In this document: positions 40,155 to 51,289 of the stretch, one piece after another
Layout of the letters: each line of letters starts with the position of its first letter
Numbering within the stretch: position 1 is the first letter of the stretch
Assembly (NCBI GenBank): GCA_012932865.1
Contig: SAXG01000006.1
Location: 1,178,001-1,242,000, forward strand
Reading direction: 5' to 3'
DNA: 64,000 nt
Origin: Amylostereum areolatum
Lineage: Eukaryota; Basidiomycota; Agaricomycetes; Russulales; Stereaceae
Notes under the pieces: generated by a model
Database searches by the model: none
Seen by the model: only the letters and a program-made list of their open reading frames with translations
Told to the model about the DNA's origin: nothing
Made by a program: the position numbers and the translations under genes

Positions 40155-40340
40155 CAGAGCTCTTCACGAGTATATCCGTGGATATACCTATATCCATGAG
40201 ACAGGTACCTGTGGTGTCCCAGACTACTACCCACATCCGCACAGGTATCAGGCACACGAATACCCGGATCCGTGGATGCTGAAACCCGTGCGGACACAGA
40301 TATCAGAGGTACCCGTTGTGCCTGAAGAAAATGACATCAT
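40155..40340 (+). repeat. CAGGTACCTG-rich repeat, 184-bp copy
   Basis: It runs from GAGCTC (40157) to ATGACATCAT (40331-40340), 184 bp, with ACAGGTACCTGTGGTGTC and CACAGGTATCAGGCACACG inside. It directly abuts the gypsy-1 gag fragment. Confidence 0.6.
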
Positions 40341-41080
40341 TGCCGGCCCGGATTTGGCCCGACTCACCCAACTCACCCAACCACCCTGCCAAGAAACTCA
40401 CTAGACCTGCCATGCAAGGGAAAACAGTCAATGTATTGAGTCCATAAAGCAGAGATACAAAATCAGAGACCCCAACACGCACAACAATTCCAACTGTAGG
40501 TACAAGGTGATGGGAGCAAGAGGAGAGGGAAAAAACCCCGACAGAAACAACTACATCAGCAATCTAACACATCAGGTTAAGCTATGTTTTGGTCAGTTTT
40601 CTTAGTTGTAAAACCAGTAGAACCTCATGAAACAGCCAAAACAGCCAAACCCTGGAACTCCCCCAGAACCTACGTATTCATTGGGCGGTTCATCAACTTG
40701 CATGGAATTGGCCATCAATTTCTGTACAACTCAGCTATTAACTCAGGTCTTCCTATCAACTAACTAACACGGAATGAATGGGACCTACAACAAGCCCTTA
40801 ATCTAGGTATACCCTATGAACTGGATGTTCAACTGGCCTTAAGTCCTCAAGAAATAATGAATGACAACAAATTGGTTCATTCAACAGGTTCTAATAGGTC
40901 ATAAAGTTCGTAAAAGTTGTAATAACTAAACCGCATAGTACACCATGCAGTTCGCAATAACCATCAACTGGGTAGCAGACATCCAAAACAGATACAGCCA
41001 ACATGATATCCTGTCCAAGTAACAAATCAGTCAGCTTCTAACCGCAATAAGACGATGAGACAGGTAATAGGACATGCATT
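40341..41080. other. Intergenic; no gene seen
   Basis: AT-richer DNA without convincing open frames or known repeats. It precedes the end of the minus-strand gene at 41087. Confidence 0.4.
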
Positions 41081-41086
41081 ATGGCC

Positions 41087-43562
41087 CTACTCGTCATCCG
41101 AGGCTTCGAGCACTTCGCACGCCCTGGCACGGCGCGCGGACACAGCGGAGGGGCGTGCGGCGGTGAGGCTACCGCGACAAGCATGAGCCGAGGGACAGTA
41201 CTTACTCACCGCTGCCATGATCTTCTTCCACTTTTTGTCGGGCAGCTGCGTAACCGCATTAAAGTAGCTTGTTGCTGTCTCACCCCACTTCTCCTCGTTC
41301 ATCCGAGCCTTCTGCTGTACTTCATCCAAAGATCCGGTGCGCCACAGTGAAAGACCGCATTCGTCCTGAGAAAGAACACTAAGTAAACTTGAATGCAAGT
41401 GGATGGAAAACATACCGTGACGAGAGAGAGCACCAAGGCTTGAACCGGGTTTGAGGCGTCGAACCAGGAAGTGTCTGCAAGTGCAGCTGCCTGTACATGG
41501 GTCATAAGGATTTGGGATAGTACTTCATGCTCATAGCTGCCAGTATGTCCCTGGTCCAAAGCAAGTCAGTACACGTCACGAGCAAGTCGAACAAGAGGAA
41601 TACAAATATTCGCGTCATACTGACGCCAGTGGAATATCATCGGCCGGAAATTGTCTTCATCCTCCTCCTCGTCACTGCCCTCGTTCTCTGGCGCGACGCG
41701 CTTGACATAATCTTTGATGGATTCCGGCCGACCGAACTTCTCGTCAAGATACTTCTTGAGGACGATGGTGGATTGCGACCGAAATTTGGTGCGCCAGCTT
41801 CGAATGCCGTTGAGAGACTTCGCCGGAATCTCGGTGAGCTTTCTATCCACTGAAGACGTAAGAAACCACTTACTAGTTCATAAATAGCCTCTTTCGGAGC
41901 GATCTTCTTCGACAGCGCACGGCAGGTGGGGTAGACTTTGAGGAAAACAGTATTCATGATCTCACCGACATTCGCGATAAAGAACGGGTTGGGTACGTCG
42001 GTGAGGCAGCCGATGTATGATAAGAGGGTAGATTGGTAGATAGGGAAATGTTCCTTCACCTCCGCCGGAAGGTCCGCATGAGTGAATACCTTCGCGGATG
42101 TCTTGCCACATTTGAGGGGAACGGAAACAACACGCTGCTCCACTTTGGCCATTGACTGCATCGGATAGTCCGTGATTTGAATAATAACGTATAAGGCAGA
42201 GAGAGGACGGACTCGGACGTACTTTGGATTTTACACCTGTCCCCTTCACAGTCTGAACTTGTCGTTGCTGTGGCATCGACTCCTCCTCGCTCTCCGACAG
42301 CCCACCGTATTGCGATTGGATGGGAACGTCCGCATCTTGAGACGTGGCGACGGGGGTGTGAGACACCGTTGGACGGTTGCGGGTTATCGCAGCCCTACTG
42401 AATCCAGGGCGAGCGCCGGCATTGGCCTTCTTGTCTTCCTTTAGTCTCTTCATCGAGGAATTGCTGTAGGAAGGATGAGCTTGAAGGTTAGCGGGGGCGA
42501 GATGGACGAAGAAGGTACATTTGAAGATCTGTCACAGTGGCGGCGCGCTTTCGTTGAATAGGAGCAGCCGGCGATGTTCCGGTGATGGCCAGCGAGGCGC
42601 CGCGACGTTCTTGTTCAACCTCGTGTTGAACTTGAACGCCCTTCTTCTTTGAGACGCGCAGCTTGGGAGTTTGTTCTTCGACCACCTCTTCTTCTTCGTC
42701 CTCTTCGTCGTCCTCTTCGTCATCCTCCCCTCCGTCTTCATCCACGCTCATACCATCCTTGTCCCTCACCGATTTATCTCCCCTGGATTGGACTGGCTCA
42801 GGCTCTGGACTACTGGAGCTATCGTCGTCCAAATCGTCGACCTGGTCAATGTCGGTCGTCACCGGTGTTGTGGCTGTTGATTCATCACAGCCGTCGTCGG
42901 TATCCGGTAAGTCGGACTCGTGGACCTGTTGAGTTTTGTGCTGAGAAAAAGCTGCAGTTTCAACAAGCATGGGAACCTCAGCTCACCTTCCGACGATAAC
43001 CGTGAAAATGGATGAACCCGTCCAAGTCCTCTTCCGACCCGACTCCAGACGTCTGTGCGCGCGCCGGTACATATGCAACTTTCGTCCGCAACGGAACAGG
43101 TGGGTTAGCAGCTTCCTTGCGCTCTTTGGTAACCCGTGCCTCGACTTCATCTTTGTATCGTGCAAAGTCTTTGACATTGGCTTGCCTGCGCGTCATGGCA
43201 GCTGTTTGGGCCTTCTCCTTTTCAGCGTTTGCTGCCTTGACTTGTGCGGAGCTGCAGCGAGGCGGGCCCTTCCCCTGCAGTGTGTGATAATCCACACGCT
43301 TACCGCGTCTTGTGGTCTCGGCATCATCAGCAGGCTCGGGGTCGTGTGCAGAAGGTACAGATGTGTTCTTGAGAGGCACTGGGTCCCGCGCATACATCTT
43401 CGCAGCTTCCATCTGTTTCTGTGCAGAGGCTGATGGCTTTCGGGAGGTGGTAGAAGCCTTGCGAGAAGGGGGAATTGTTTCAGCTGGGTCGACGACTGAC
43501 TTCGGAATACTAGGCTTTTGCTGCCGAGGTTTAGCGTTCTTCACGGAGGATTTAGGGGCCAT
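41087..43562 (-). CDS. Multi-exon protein of unknown function (DUF6532-like?)
   Basis: Minus-strand exons run from MAPKSSVKNAKPRQQKPSIP (43562; an in-frame ATG also lies at 43676) to a stop at 41087. The N-terminal third is basic and Ser/Pro-rich, followed by an acidic segment with long Asp/Glu runs (42.9-42.7 kb). The C-terminal half is globular: FTHADLPAEVKEHFPIYQST, NGIRSWRTKFRSQSTIVLKK, FRPMIFHWRQYDANICIPLV, WDQGHTGSYEHEVLSQILMT and LSLWRTGSLDEVQQKARMNE. The pattern of the last part recalls the basidiomycete DUF6532 family, but I am not certain. Exon ends coincide with GT..AG borders and I saw no obvious stop. It is divergent from the Plavaka gene at 43746, with under 200 bp between them. 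Confidence 0.55.
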
Positions 43563-43745
43563 AGGAGAGTGTGCTCGGAAATGGAAGGGTGGGAGGAATG
43601 TGCGAGGTTGTGGGAGGACGGAGGAACACATGACTGAGTTCGACGTGGCATCCCAAGTCAGCTTTCGCGCGTTCATCTAAAATTACTTGCATAAGTATTC
43701 CTCCCTCCCACCACGACACCATCACTCACCTCTCCCCCAGTCCCC

Positions 43746-46700
43746 ATGTCTTTTCCATCCACATACAATTATACTCGCTTCACTTGCCTGCAGTGCAACC
43801 GGTCGGACTTTCGCTCACACCATGGACTGACTCAACATCAAAACATACACCATCCCACATTCATTGATTCAGACTCATCATCCTCCTCCTCCTCCGATGG
43901 CGACGACGGCGACGATGGCAACGACGACGACGATGGCGACGACGGCGACGATGGCGACGACGACGACGATGGCGACGACGACGACGGTGTCAATCCTGGC
44001 GAGGCGCTCCCAGACGACTTTGGCGAAGACTTCCCAGACAATCCCGAAGACGAATACGACTTTGATTCAAACTTCGATGACGAGGATGAAGAGCAACCAG
44101 AGCCTGAAACACGTGGTCGAGTATATCATCCTATTCTTGATGGTAGGTCATACATTCTCTTCTCGCTTTCCATCCTCTGATAAACGGACAGAGACACCGT
44201 GCGACGCTCATGGGCAGGACCTTCCGCCTGGTACACCTCCGCCGCCAACAGACAATCGACCCAACGACTGGTCACCATTTGGTGATCGCATCGGCTACGA
44301 GCTCGCCGACTTCTGCTTCACCAAGGTCTAGCTAGGCAAATCCCGCATCGACCAGCTCTTTCAAATACTAGCCGCCTTGTGCATCAAAATCAGCCGGGGT
44401 GACAAGGAGCAGGGCCTGCCGTTCTCGAGCAATGCGGTGATGGAGGAGGCGATCGACGCTATCGAGGCTGGCGATGCTCCGTGGAGCTGCTTTGTGGTAC
44501 GCTATTAGGGAGAGCAGCCGGCAACGAATGTTCCACGTTGGATGGACCAGGAGTTTGAAGTATGGACCCGCAACCCCCTGACGATTGCCCATCAGCACCT
44601 TGCCAACCCTGACTTCAACGGCGAGTGGGATTACGCACCATATCGCGAGTTCGTCAGGCCCGAAGGCGAGGAGCAATGAAAGTACAAGGATTTCATGTCC
44701 GCCAACTGGGCATGGAAACAATGTGTGAGTTTCCTTGTAACAGCTGCTCAATGACGATTTCTCACCTGTGTTTGATCTAGGATAAAATAGCAGAGGACCC
44801 GAAAACTCACGGTGCTATGTACGTGCCGATCATCTCCGGCAGTGACAAGACAACGGTCTCTGTCGCAACTGGGCAGAATGATTATTATCCACTGTACCAG
44901 TTGGCAGGCAATGTGCACAATAATCTTCGCCACGCGCATTGTGAGGCCGTTACGCTGACATCATTCCTGTCCGTGCCAAAAGGTTTGTCCTAAATGCTCT
45001 GACCTTGATCCATGCCTGACCATCCGAAGTGAGCAGACACGACGCCGGCTCCAAGCTCTTTCGCAAATTCTGTCGTCAATTGTTCCACTCTTCATTGGCC
45101 ACCATATTCAAACCCCTCAAGGCGAACATGTTGGTCCCCAAAGTTGTGATGTGTCCGGATGGCCACTATCGACGCGTCATCTACGGGCTCGGTCCCTATA
45201 TAGCCGATTATCCAGAGCAAGTTCTTCTCTCCTGCATAGTCCAAAACTGGTGTGCTCGGTAATCTTCACATCTTCCGTATCCTTCTAATGCTTTGGCTGA
45301 CACTCGAGAATCTAGGTGTACCGCACCATCAGATGATCTTGACGGCAGACAAGCTCTGCCGCGATCGCGAGAGTATCGTGAACGGGCCGTAGATTTTTGG
45401 TCTCTTGGGGAACTATGGGACGGCTATGGGATCGTGGGGGATATCACGGTAAGTCTGCCCATCAAAGTGTTCCGTGCAGGTACAAAATCTGATCGCGCTG
45501 GTTAGCCTTACACCGACAGCTTTCCGCGGGCGGATATAAATGAGCTACTATCCATGGACATCCTCCATCAACTGATCAAAGGAGGTTTCAAGGATCATCT
45601 CGTCACCTGGGTGGGTGAATACCTCGAGATCGCGCATGGTACAGCACGAGCAAAGGAGATAATGGATGACATAGATCGGAGGTATGAAATTTGTCTTGTT
45701 CGATAGGTCCGGGTACTAACCGCGTGTACTAAGAATCTCTCTCGCACCTCCATTCCCAGGGATCCGCCGGTTCCATCAAGGCCGAAACTTCAAGCAGTGG
45801 ACCGGCGACGATTCGAAAGTCTTGATGAAGGTATGGCCGCCCGGGTTTCTGCTTATGTTCCTTCTAATTTGATATTTGTTGCAGGTATATATCAACGCGA
45901 TTGAGGGCCACGTTCCACCAGATATGGTGCGGGGCCATTACGGCCTACCTGGACTTTTGCTACATCGCCCATCGAGCGGAGCTTACCGAGCGGGACCTCG
46001 ATGACCTCGATGAAGCATTGGCTCGGTTTCATGAGTATCAGACTGTCTTCCAACGGTACGGTGTCCGCGCTCCAGGGCCAAAGGGGTTCTCGCTCCCCCG
46101 CCAGCACTCTATGAAGCACTATCGTGAATTAATCGAGTGGTTCGGCGCACCAAATGGGCTGTGTACGTCGATCACCGAAGCGAAGCATATCAAAGCCGTC
46201 AAAGAGCCATGGCATCGGTCTAACAAGTACAATGCCCTCGGCCAGATGCTGATAACCAACCAGCGCATTGACAAAATGGCCGCCATGCGCGTCAACTTCA
46301 AGGAACGGGGGATGTTAGAGGGCTCACTCCTCGAGTGGGTGTTTCGGTGGATCGAGGACATGCTGGCAGCGGCGGAATGGCAAGAGCGTGAAGCTGCCGA
46401 GAACAATGTCGAGGTGGATCCGAATGATGTCGAGGTGGATCCGGACGATTTCCAGGAGTTCCCAGCCAAAGAAGAGGAGATGCTGGCGGCGGAAAGTCTT
46501 GAGGGGGGGCCCGTGAACACACCCACCATTACGAACCGTGTCGTAATGGCAAAGACGCCGCGTAGGTGCTCCTTGATTCCCTTTCCCTCATCATGCTCAC
46601 GCTCTACCAGAACGTGGTTTTCCGAAACAATTTGACGCTCTCGGACAGGCCATCGGAGTACCAAGCCTACGCCGGCTGGTGCTCGAGTTCCTTGTGGACC

Positions 46701-47282
46701 AATTCACTGACAATCCAGACCCGAACTCGGCGGCAGCAGAATGGATCCGCCAACGGTTCAAGGATCGGATCAATGTCTTCAACTCTGCAGCGGCGCTATT
46801 CTATGCCCCCTCGGATCCATCTGGTATCGGCAACATGCGGCGGGAATATATTCGGTCAACGCAATCATGGAGAAGCGACGGGGAGCGTCGAGACTGTGTT
46901 CTCGTCAACATTGACACTACCCGTGACAGCATGGACTCCATGGACGTCGCACGGGTTCTACTTTTCTTCTTATTTCAAGTATAATGGTAAGGTCATTCCG
47001 TGCGGTCTTGTGCAATGGTTCCCGCGTCTCGATTCTTTGCCCGATGCTGACACAGGGATGTGGATGGTGGAGCCGGGGTTGCTCATCGATGGCAGACCTG
47101 ATCTGCAGGTGATTCATCTAGACACAATACTCCGTGCCGTGCAACTTCTCCCCATATTTGGCTCCGCCTTCGTCCATGATGACATGCACTTCACTGATAC
47201 CCTGGATTGGTTCCGCCTGTTCTACATAAATAAGTGGGCTGATCACGATAGCTTTCATACATTATATCATCGTGCCAATTAA
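43746..47282 (+). pseudogene. Plavaka-type DNA transposase, probably inactivated
   Basis: The first exon starts MSFPSTYNYTRFTCLQCNRS with a C2H2 zinc finger (CLQC...HHGLTQHQNIHH) and an acidic Asp/Gly tract. Plavaka hallmarks follow: PCDAHGQDLPPGTPPPP, WSPFGDRIGYELADF, YVPIISGSDKTTVSVATGQN, YYPLYQLAGNVHNNLRHAHC, RVIYGLGPYIADYPEQVLL, then GPKGFSLPRQHSMKHYRELI and a C-terminal MDVARVLLFFLF/VIPCGLVQWFPRL part. Short introns are evident, for example about 44142-44188. Apparent stops where the family has residues (TAG near 44329 and 44507, TGA near 44678) and a frame change near 46600-46980 argue for a broken gene. Confidence 0.75.
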
Positions 47283-49335
47283 GATGCAGTTATTCTTATT
47301 GTTGAGGCAGAGTTATGGAGAGTTTGTGTGACCCAAGTTCTCTCAAGTTTGTGTATCCTGTTGAGTTGTACCAAGTTCTTGTGGCTACATCGAGTTTCAA
47401 GTAAGTTAGCTTAACTCATTCAACTCGGAAACTCCTTAATTGGTATGCAAACTGGTCGAAACCCTGAAACAAAAATGCCAGGTTGCTGATGTATACACAT
47501 AAAACTGAAGCAGTCCGTGTTCGTACCTATCTAAAACCTTCATATCTGTAATAGAATTGAAGTCGACCTCATCAAGCTTGGGGCCCATCTTGCTGAAAAT
47601 GTAGAATGTCTCGAACTCAGAAATGTACGCACTAAAAAAATTATGGAGTGCCTTCACCCAACCTCTCCTCTCTTTCACCTCCGTCAACTCCCATCCTCGC
47701 AACCCGTGCCGACCGTTGAACAAAACAACATGCTCAACGGCAGCCATAAGCGCAGCTCGTGTCTCCGATGTTCGATCCAAATCTGGATCGTAGAAAGCAA
47801 GATAGCAGTCAACAGGGAACGGACACGCACTGGGGAGGTGACCATCCGCTGCAAGGGATGAGAGATCAATTAGGAGTGACTCCTCAACCACGCGGAATGC
47901 AATTGAGTAGAGGAGATCACCATCTCCCTCCAGCATTGTGGTGGTCACATTGCACCCACAGTCAAGACTACTCAATGGGTCATCGAGGACGCCCTTGCAC
48001 AGCACATCGGACATTGCTGTACCAAAAACTTTGGCACCACCATGCTCGCCTTCTCCATTGGCCAGCAGTCATACTTGAAGTACTGATCGCCTAATATAGC
48101 CCACCAAGCCTCTGTCGATAGTGGATAGATGACGGGGTCGGTTCGAGCTAAAGTAACACGCCACAGGAGGTGGGGCCAGAGAGTTACGAGGCGGGAGAAG
48201 AACTGAAGTTGTTTTTCTACAGTTCGGGGACCCCAGAGGATGTGGATAGGGGGGAAATACCAGGATTGCAGGTCGTCGTGCTGAATGAAGTGGTTTATGT
48301 CAACGTCGGAGAACACGCGCGTGTAGCACTCGACAGGGGGGAGGATGTACGACGGATGTGGCAACATGTTGGAGAGTCAACGAAGCTCCTCATTCCAGTA
48401 CGGCAAGGTGCCTGCTTTGAAGCCGTCGAACATGGGGTACTTCGTGCGAAGTTGTGCACGCTCTATGTCGAAGTCAGCTCCAAGCCATACCGAGAACAAA
48501 CACATTAGCTTACCAGCTTCTTCGCGCTCATGCTCCACCCACTTTTGCACCATACGCGTTGAGGGCACATATACATCAGACCGAGCAAGCACGCCGTGAG
48601 CCTAACGCTCAAACTCCGTGTACGAAGCGGTCTGGGGTGGATAGAACCACTGTGGCAAGTTGTGGGGGGTGGTTTGTCCTGATTGAGGGATGTTGAGTAT
48701 CAGAAACAGGTGAGATTGGCAGTGCTTACTTTCAAGGGGAGACGGTGAAGAGAGTGTTTGAACATCTTGGCAGACTTCTTGTTGTCCAACTGCCACAGAG
48801 ATGTCGGGACCACGACGTAGGTGGGGAGACCGCGGTAACCGAAAGACCTGTACAGGTGCATCTCTCTATCCGAGAATATAGAGCCGCGGAGGACGTGCCC
48901 AAAGAGGGGGGGGGTTTGATCCAAGTAAGAAATGAACCACCAGTCAAAGAAGGCTATCAACTCCAGGAGCACATGCTGGAGGGCATGGTAGGCATGCATG
49001 AATTTGGCCCAAGACGTTACGCAGGTAATGAGAACACCATACACGTTGGTGGCCCTTTCCATCGCGAGATCGGGTGGGATGACATAGTCCAAAGTCCCAT
49101 CGGTCTGCGCGCGTTTGCAGAGGGCCACACGAATTTGGCCAAAGCGCTGCTAGGTTTCGTCGAGGACTGAGCGGAGGGCAGTTTGAGCGTCATGCCGGAG
49201 AACATATTTGCCTGGCTTGTCGGAGCCCTGCCACATTAACTTGATGGGTGGGGCAGTGAGTGGGGTATCGGGGGTACCACCAATGCGGGAGCGGAGGAAA
49301 GCCAAGTAAGGGGCGGCATGGTCGAAAGGCTGGGG

Positions 49336-49631
49336 TGTAAGCGTGTCGCTTACAGCCGTTCTATGCGCCGCCTCTTCGGGCACTAGGTTCGCGCCCGAAG
49401 CCGAAGCTGTCCCATTGCGGGGACGCCTTCTCTCTCGTTCCCTTCCATTTTACACGTCTCTCTATTTGTCTCTCACAAACAGCGCTCCTATATCTACCCG
49501 CCCGCCTGTATCTAGTTGCCTTCTTCTTCTCTTTTCCCCCGAATTTATGTTCCGTTCCTGTTCTCCACCGCCCGACTCCCTCACTCCCACTCCCTCATTT
49601 TAGTGTCGCCTACATTATATGCAGGCTTCCA
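49336..49631 (+). repeat. gypsy-2 5' LTR
   Basis: A 296-bp LTR starting TGTAAGCGTGTCGCTTACAG. The interior begins with a T9 run directly after it, with no standard TGG primer site visible. Confidence 0.85.
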
Positions 49632-50087
49632 CTTTTTTTTGAACTCCGAACACCTCGTTCTCCCGCCGTCTTCTTCCCGCCGTTCCCGCCATCCCCGCCC
49701 TTTTCCGCCGCCCCGCCGTCCCCCCCGTTTTTTTTTCCCTTCCCCCCCCCCCCCCCCCGCCCTTAAAATTTCTCGTCCCGTCACCCGGTCGCGAACGCGA
49801 CTAGTCCTGCCGCCGTCCCCCCTCGCCCGACCTTTCCATTCTCACCCCTCTCCCGCCCTCACCCGACCGTTCAACCCTCACACCGCCCTCCCCGGACGCC
49901 GGCCCCGACCTCCGTCGTTGCTCATCCCGCTCCCACTCATCCTCTTTGTCTTCCGACTCCGATCTCGCCGACGTCCGCATGGCACCTCCGTCTTACGCTA
50001 TAGTCACCTAAGCCAACGCCCGGCACCCCCCCCAGCTTACGGCCGGCTTCTGCTCGGTCGAAACACTATCGGAGTGGGAAACCGGGG
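49632..50087 (+). other. gypsy-2 leader and gag start region
   Basis: C-rich and T-rich leader with a C16 run near 49745. Coding-like sequence probably begins before 50088, but no clear start codon was assigned. Confidence 0.45.
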
Positions 50088-51289
50088 GTGGTTAAATACC
50101 AGGACGAGCGCGAAGTCCCCGACGACAAACTGGCCGACAAGGTCTGCATGTACATCGCGGACAAGGTCACCAACGACTGGGTACGCGCAAACTGTGCCCT
50201 AATCAAAACCCTCTCCTTCAGCGCCTTCTTCGCCCTCGTCCGCCCTTGCCTCCTCGGTCACAACTGGGATGCCAAGCTCTACACCAGCATCTCGTCAAAG
50301 ACTCAGGGCTCGATGCCGTTCGAAGCCTTCGCTCGGCCAATGCTCACCTCACCGGGTCGCCGCTCCACATGGACGACGCTATGCTCATGATCACCATCCA
50401 ATCCCGCCTCAACATCGACCTCCTCGAGATGGTCACCAACGCGACCTCCCAGGGCGTTGTCCAGCCGCTGACCCCTGACCTCTGGTTTACGCAGGTCAAC
50501 GATCTCAACCTTGCGCGCATCAAGTTGGTCAAGTCCGCCAATGCCGCTGCTCGCTCCGCGCACGCCGGCACCTTTGGCAGCAGCGCTAACATATCGGGAT
50601 CTCGCACCGCCTCGTCCTCCCGCCCGTCGTCTTCACAGTCCCGCCCGTCGTCCTCGCAGAACCAACAGACCACCGGTCGCCCTCGTGCGATGCCGCTGAA
50701 GCTCACGGAGGACGAACGCTCCCTCCTCATGACCCACCAGGGATGCTTTGGGTGCCGCAAGTTCTATGCGGGACACATGGCATCGGACTGCCCTTCCAAG
50801 TCCTCGCCCCCGCCGGCCGACACGCCTGTCATCACCAGCTCCATGGCCGCTGCCGCCAAGGCCGCCTTCGATCGCAGACAGGGGAACCCGCCTGCCATCC
50901 CAACGACAAACGCGATCCTGGTCGACGGAACTGAAGACTACACGTACCCCTGCGTCCTCGACGAGTACGTGGTTCCTCCTTCGCCCCTGTTCCCCCTGTG
51001 CACCGCTACGTTATCGACGGCACCGCGCCCCCCTTCGCCCTTGCCCAGCTCTTTGCGCGCACCCGAACCACCCTCCCCCATCCGTGCTCGTTCTCCTTCC
51101 TGCACGGATGACTCCCCCCTTGTTGCGGAGCTGCTATTGTGGCACGCAGTTGTCGACGGCCCCGGTTCCACACGTGCCGCTGCTGCACTTATTGATGACG
51201 GCTCCCAGGTCGTACTAGTGCGCGAGAGTGTTGTTTCCGCCCTCGGCCTTCGACGCCACTGCCTCCCGAAGCCGATGCCCACTGCCTCA
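50088..51289 (+). pseudogene. gypsy-2 gag and protease part
   Basis: The first frame (from 50088) reads DKVTNDWVRANCALIKTLSF and SSKTQGSMPFEAFA, then coding sense moves to another frame near 50325 (SANAHLTGSPLHMDDAMLMI), a 1-nt shift. It continues with a zinc knuckle CFGCRKFYAGHMASDC and a protease-like motif ALIDDGSQVVLVRESVVSAL (about 51190). At about 51289 the sequence jumps directly into reverse transcriptase in a different frame. The rest of the protease and the N-terminal RT are deleted. Confidence 0.8.

Noticed and set aside
40155..40340. CAGGTACCTG-rich repeat as ordinary microsatellite
   Set aside because: Word order and fixed ends (GAGCTC, ATGACATCAT) at 184 bp are shared between distant copies, which simple slippage would not give.
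43838..44041. Ser/Pro-rich minus-strand frame opposite the Plavaka start
   Set aside because: It is the reverse of the Asp/Gly-coding GAC/GAT repeat in the Plavaka first exon.
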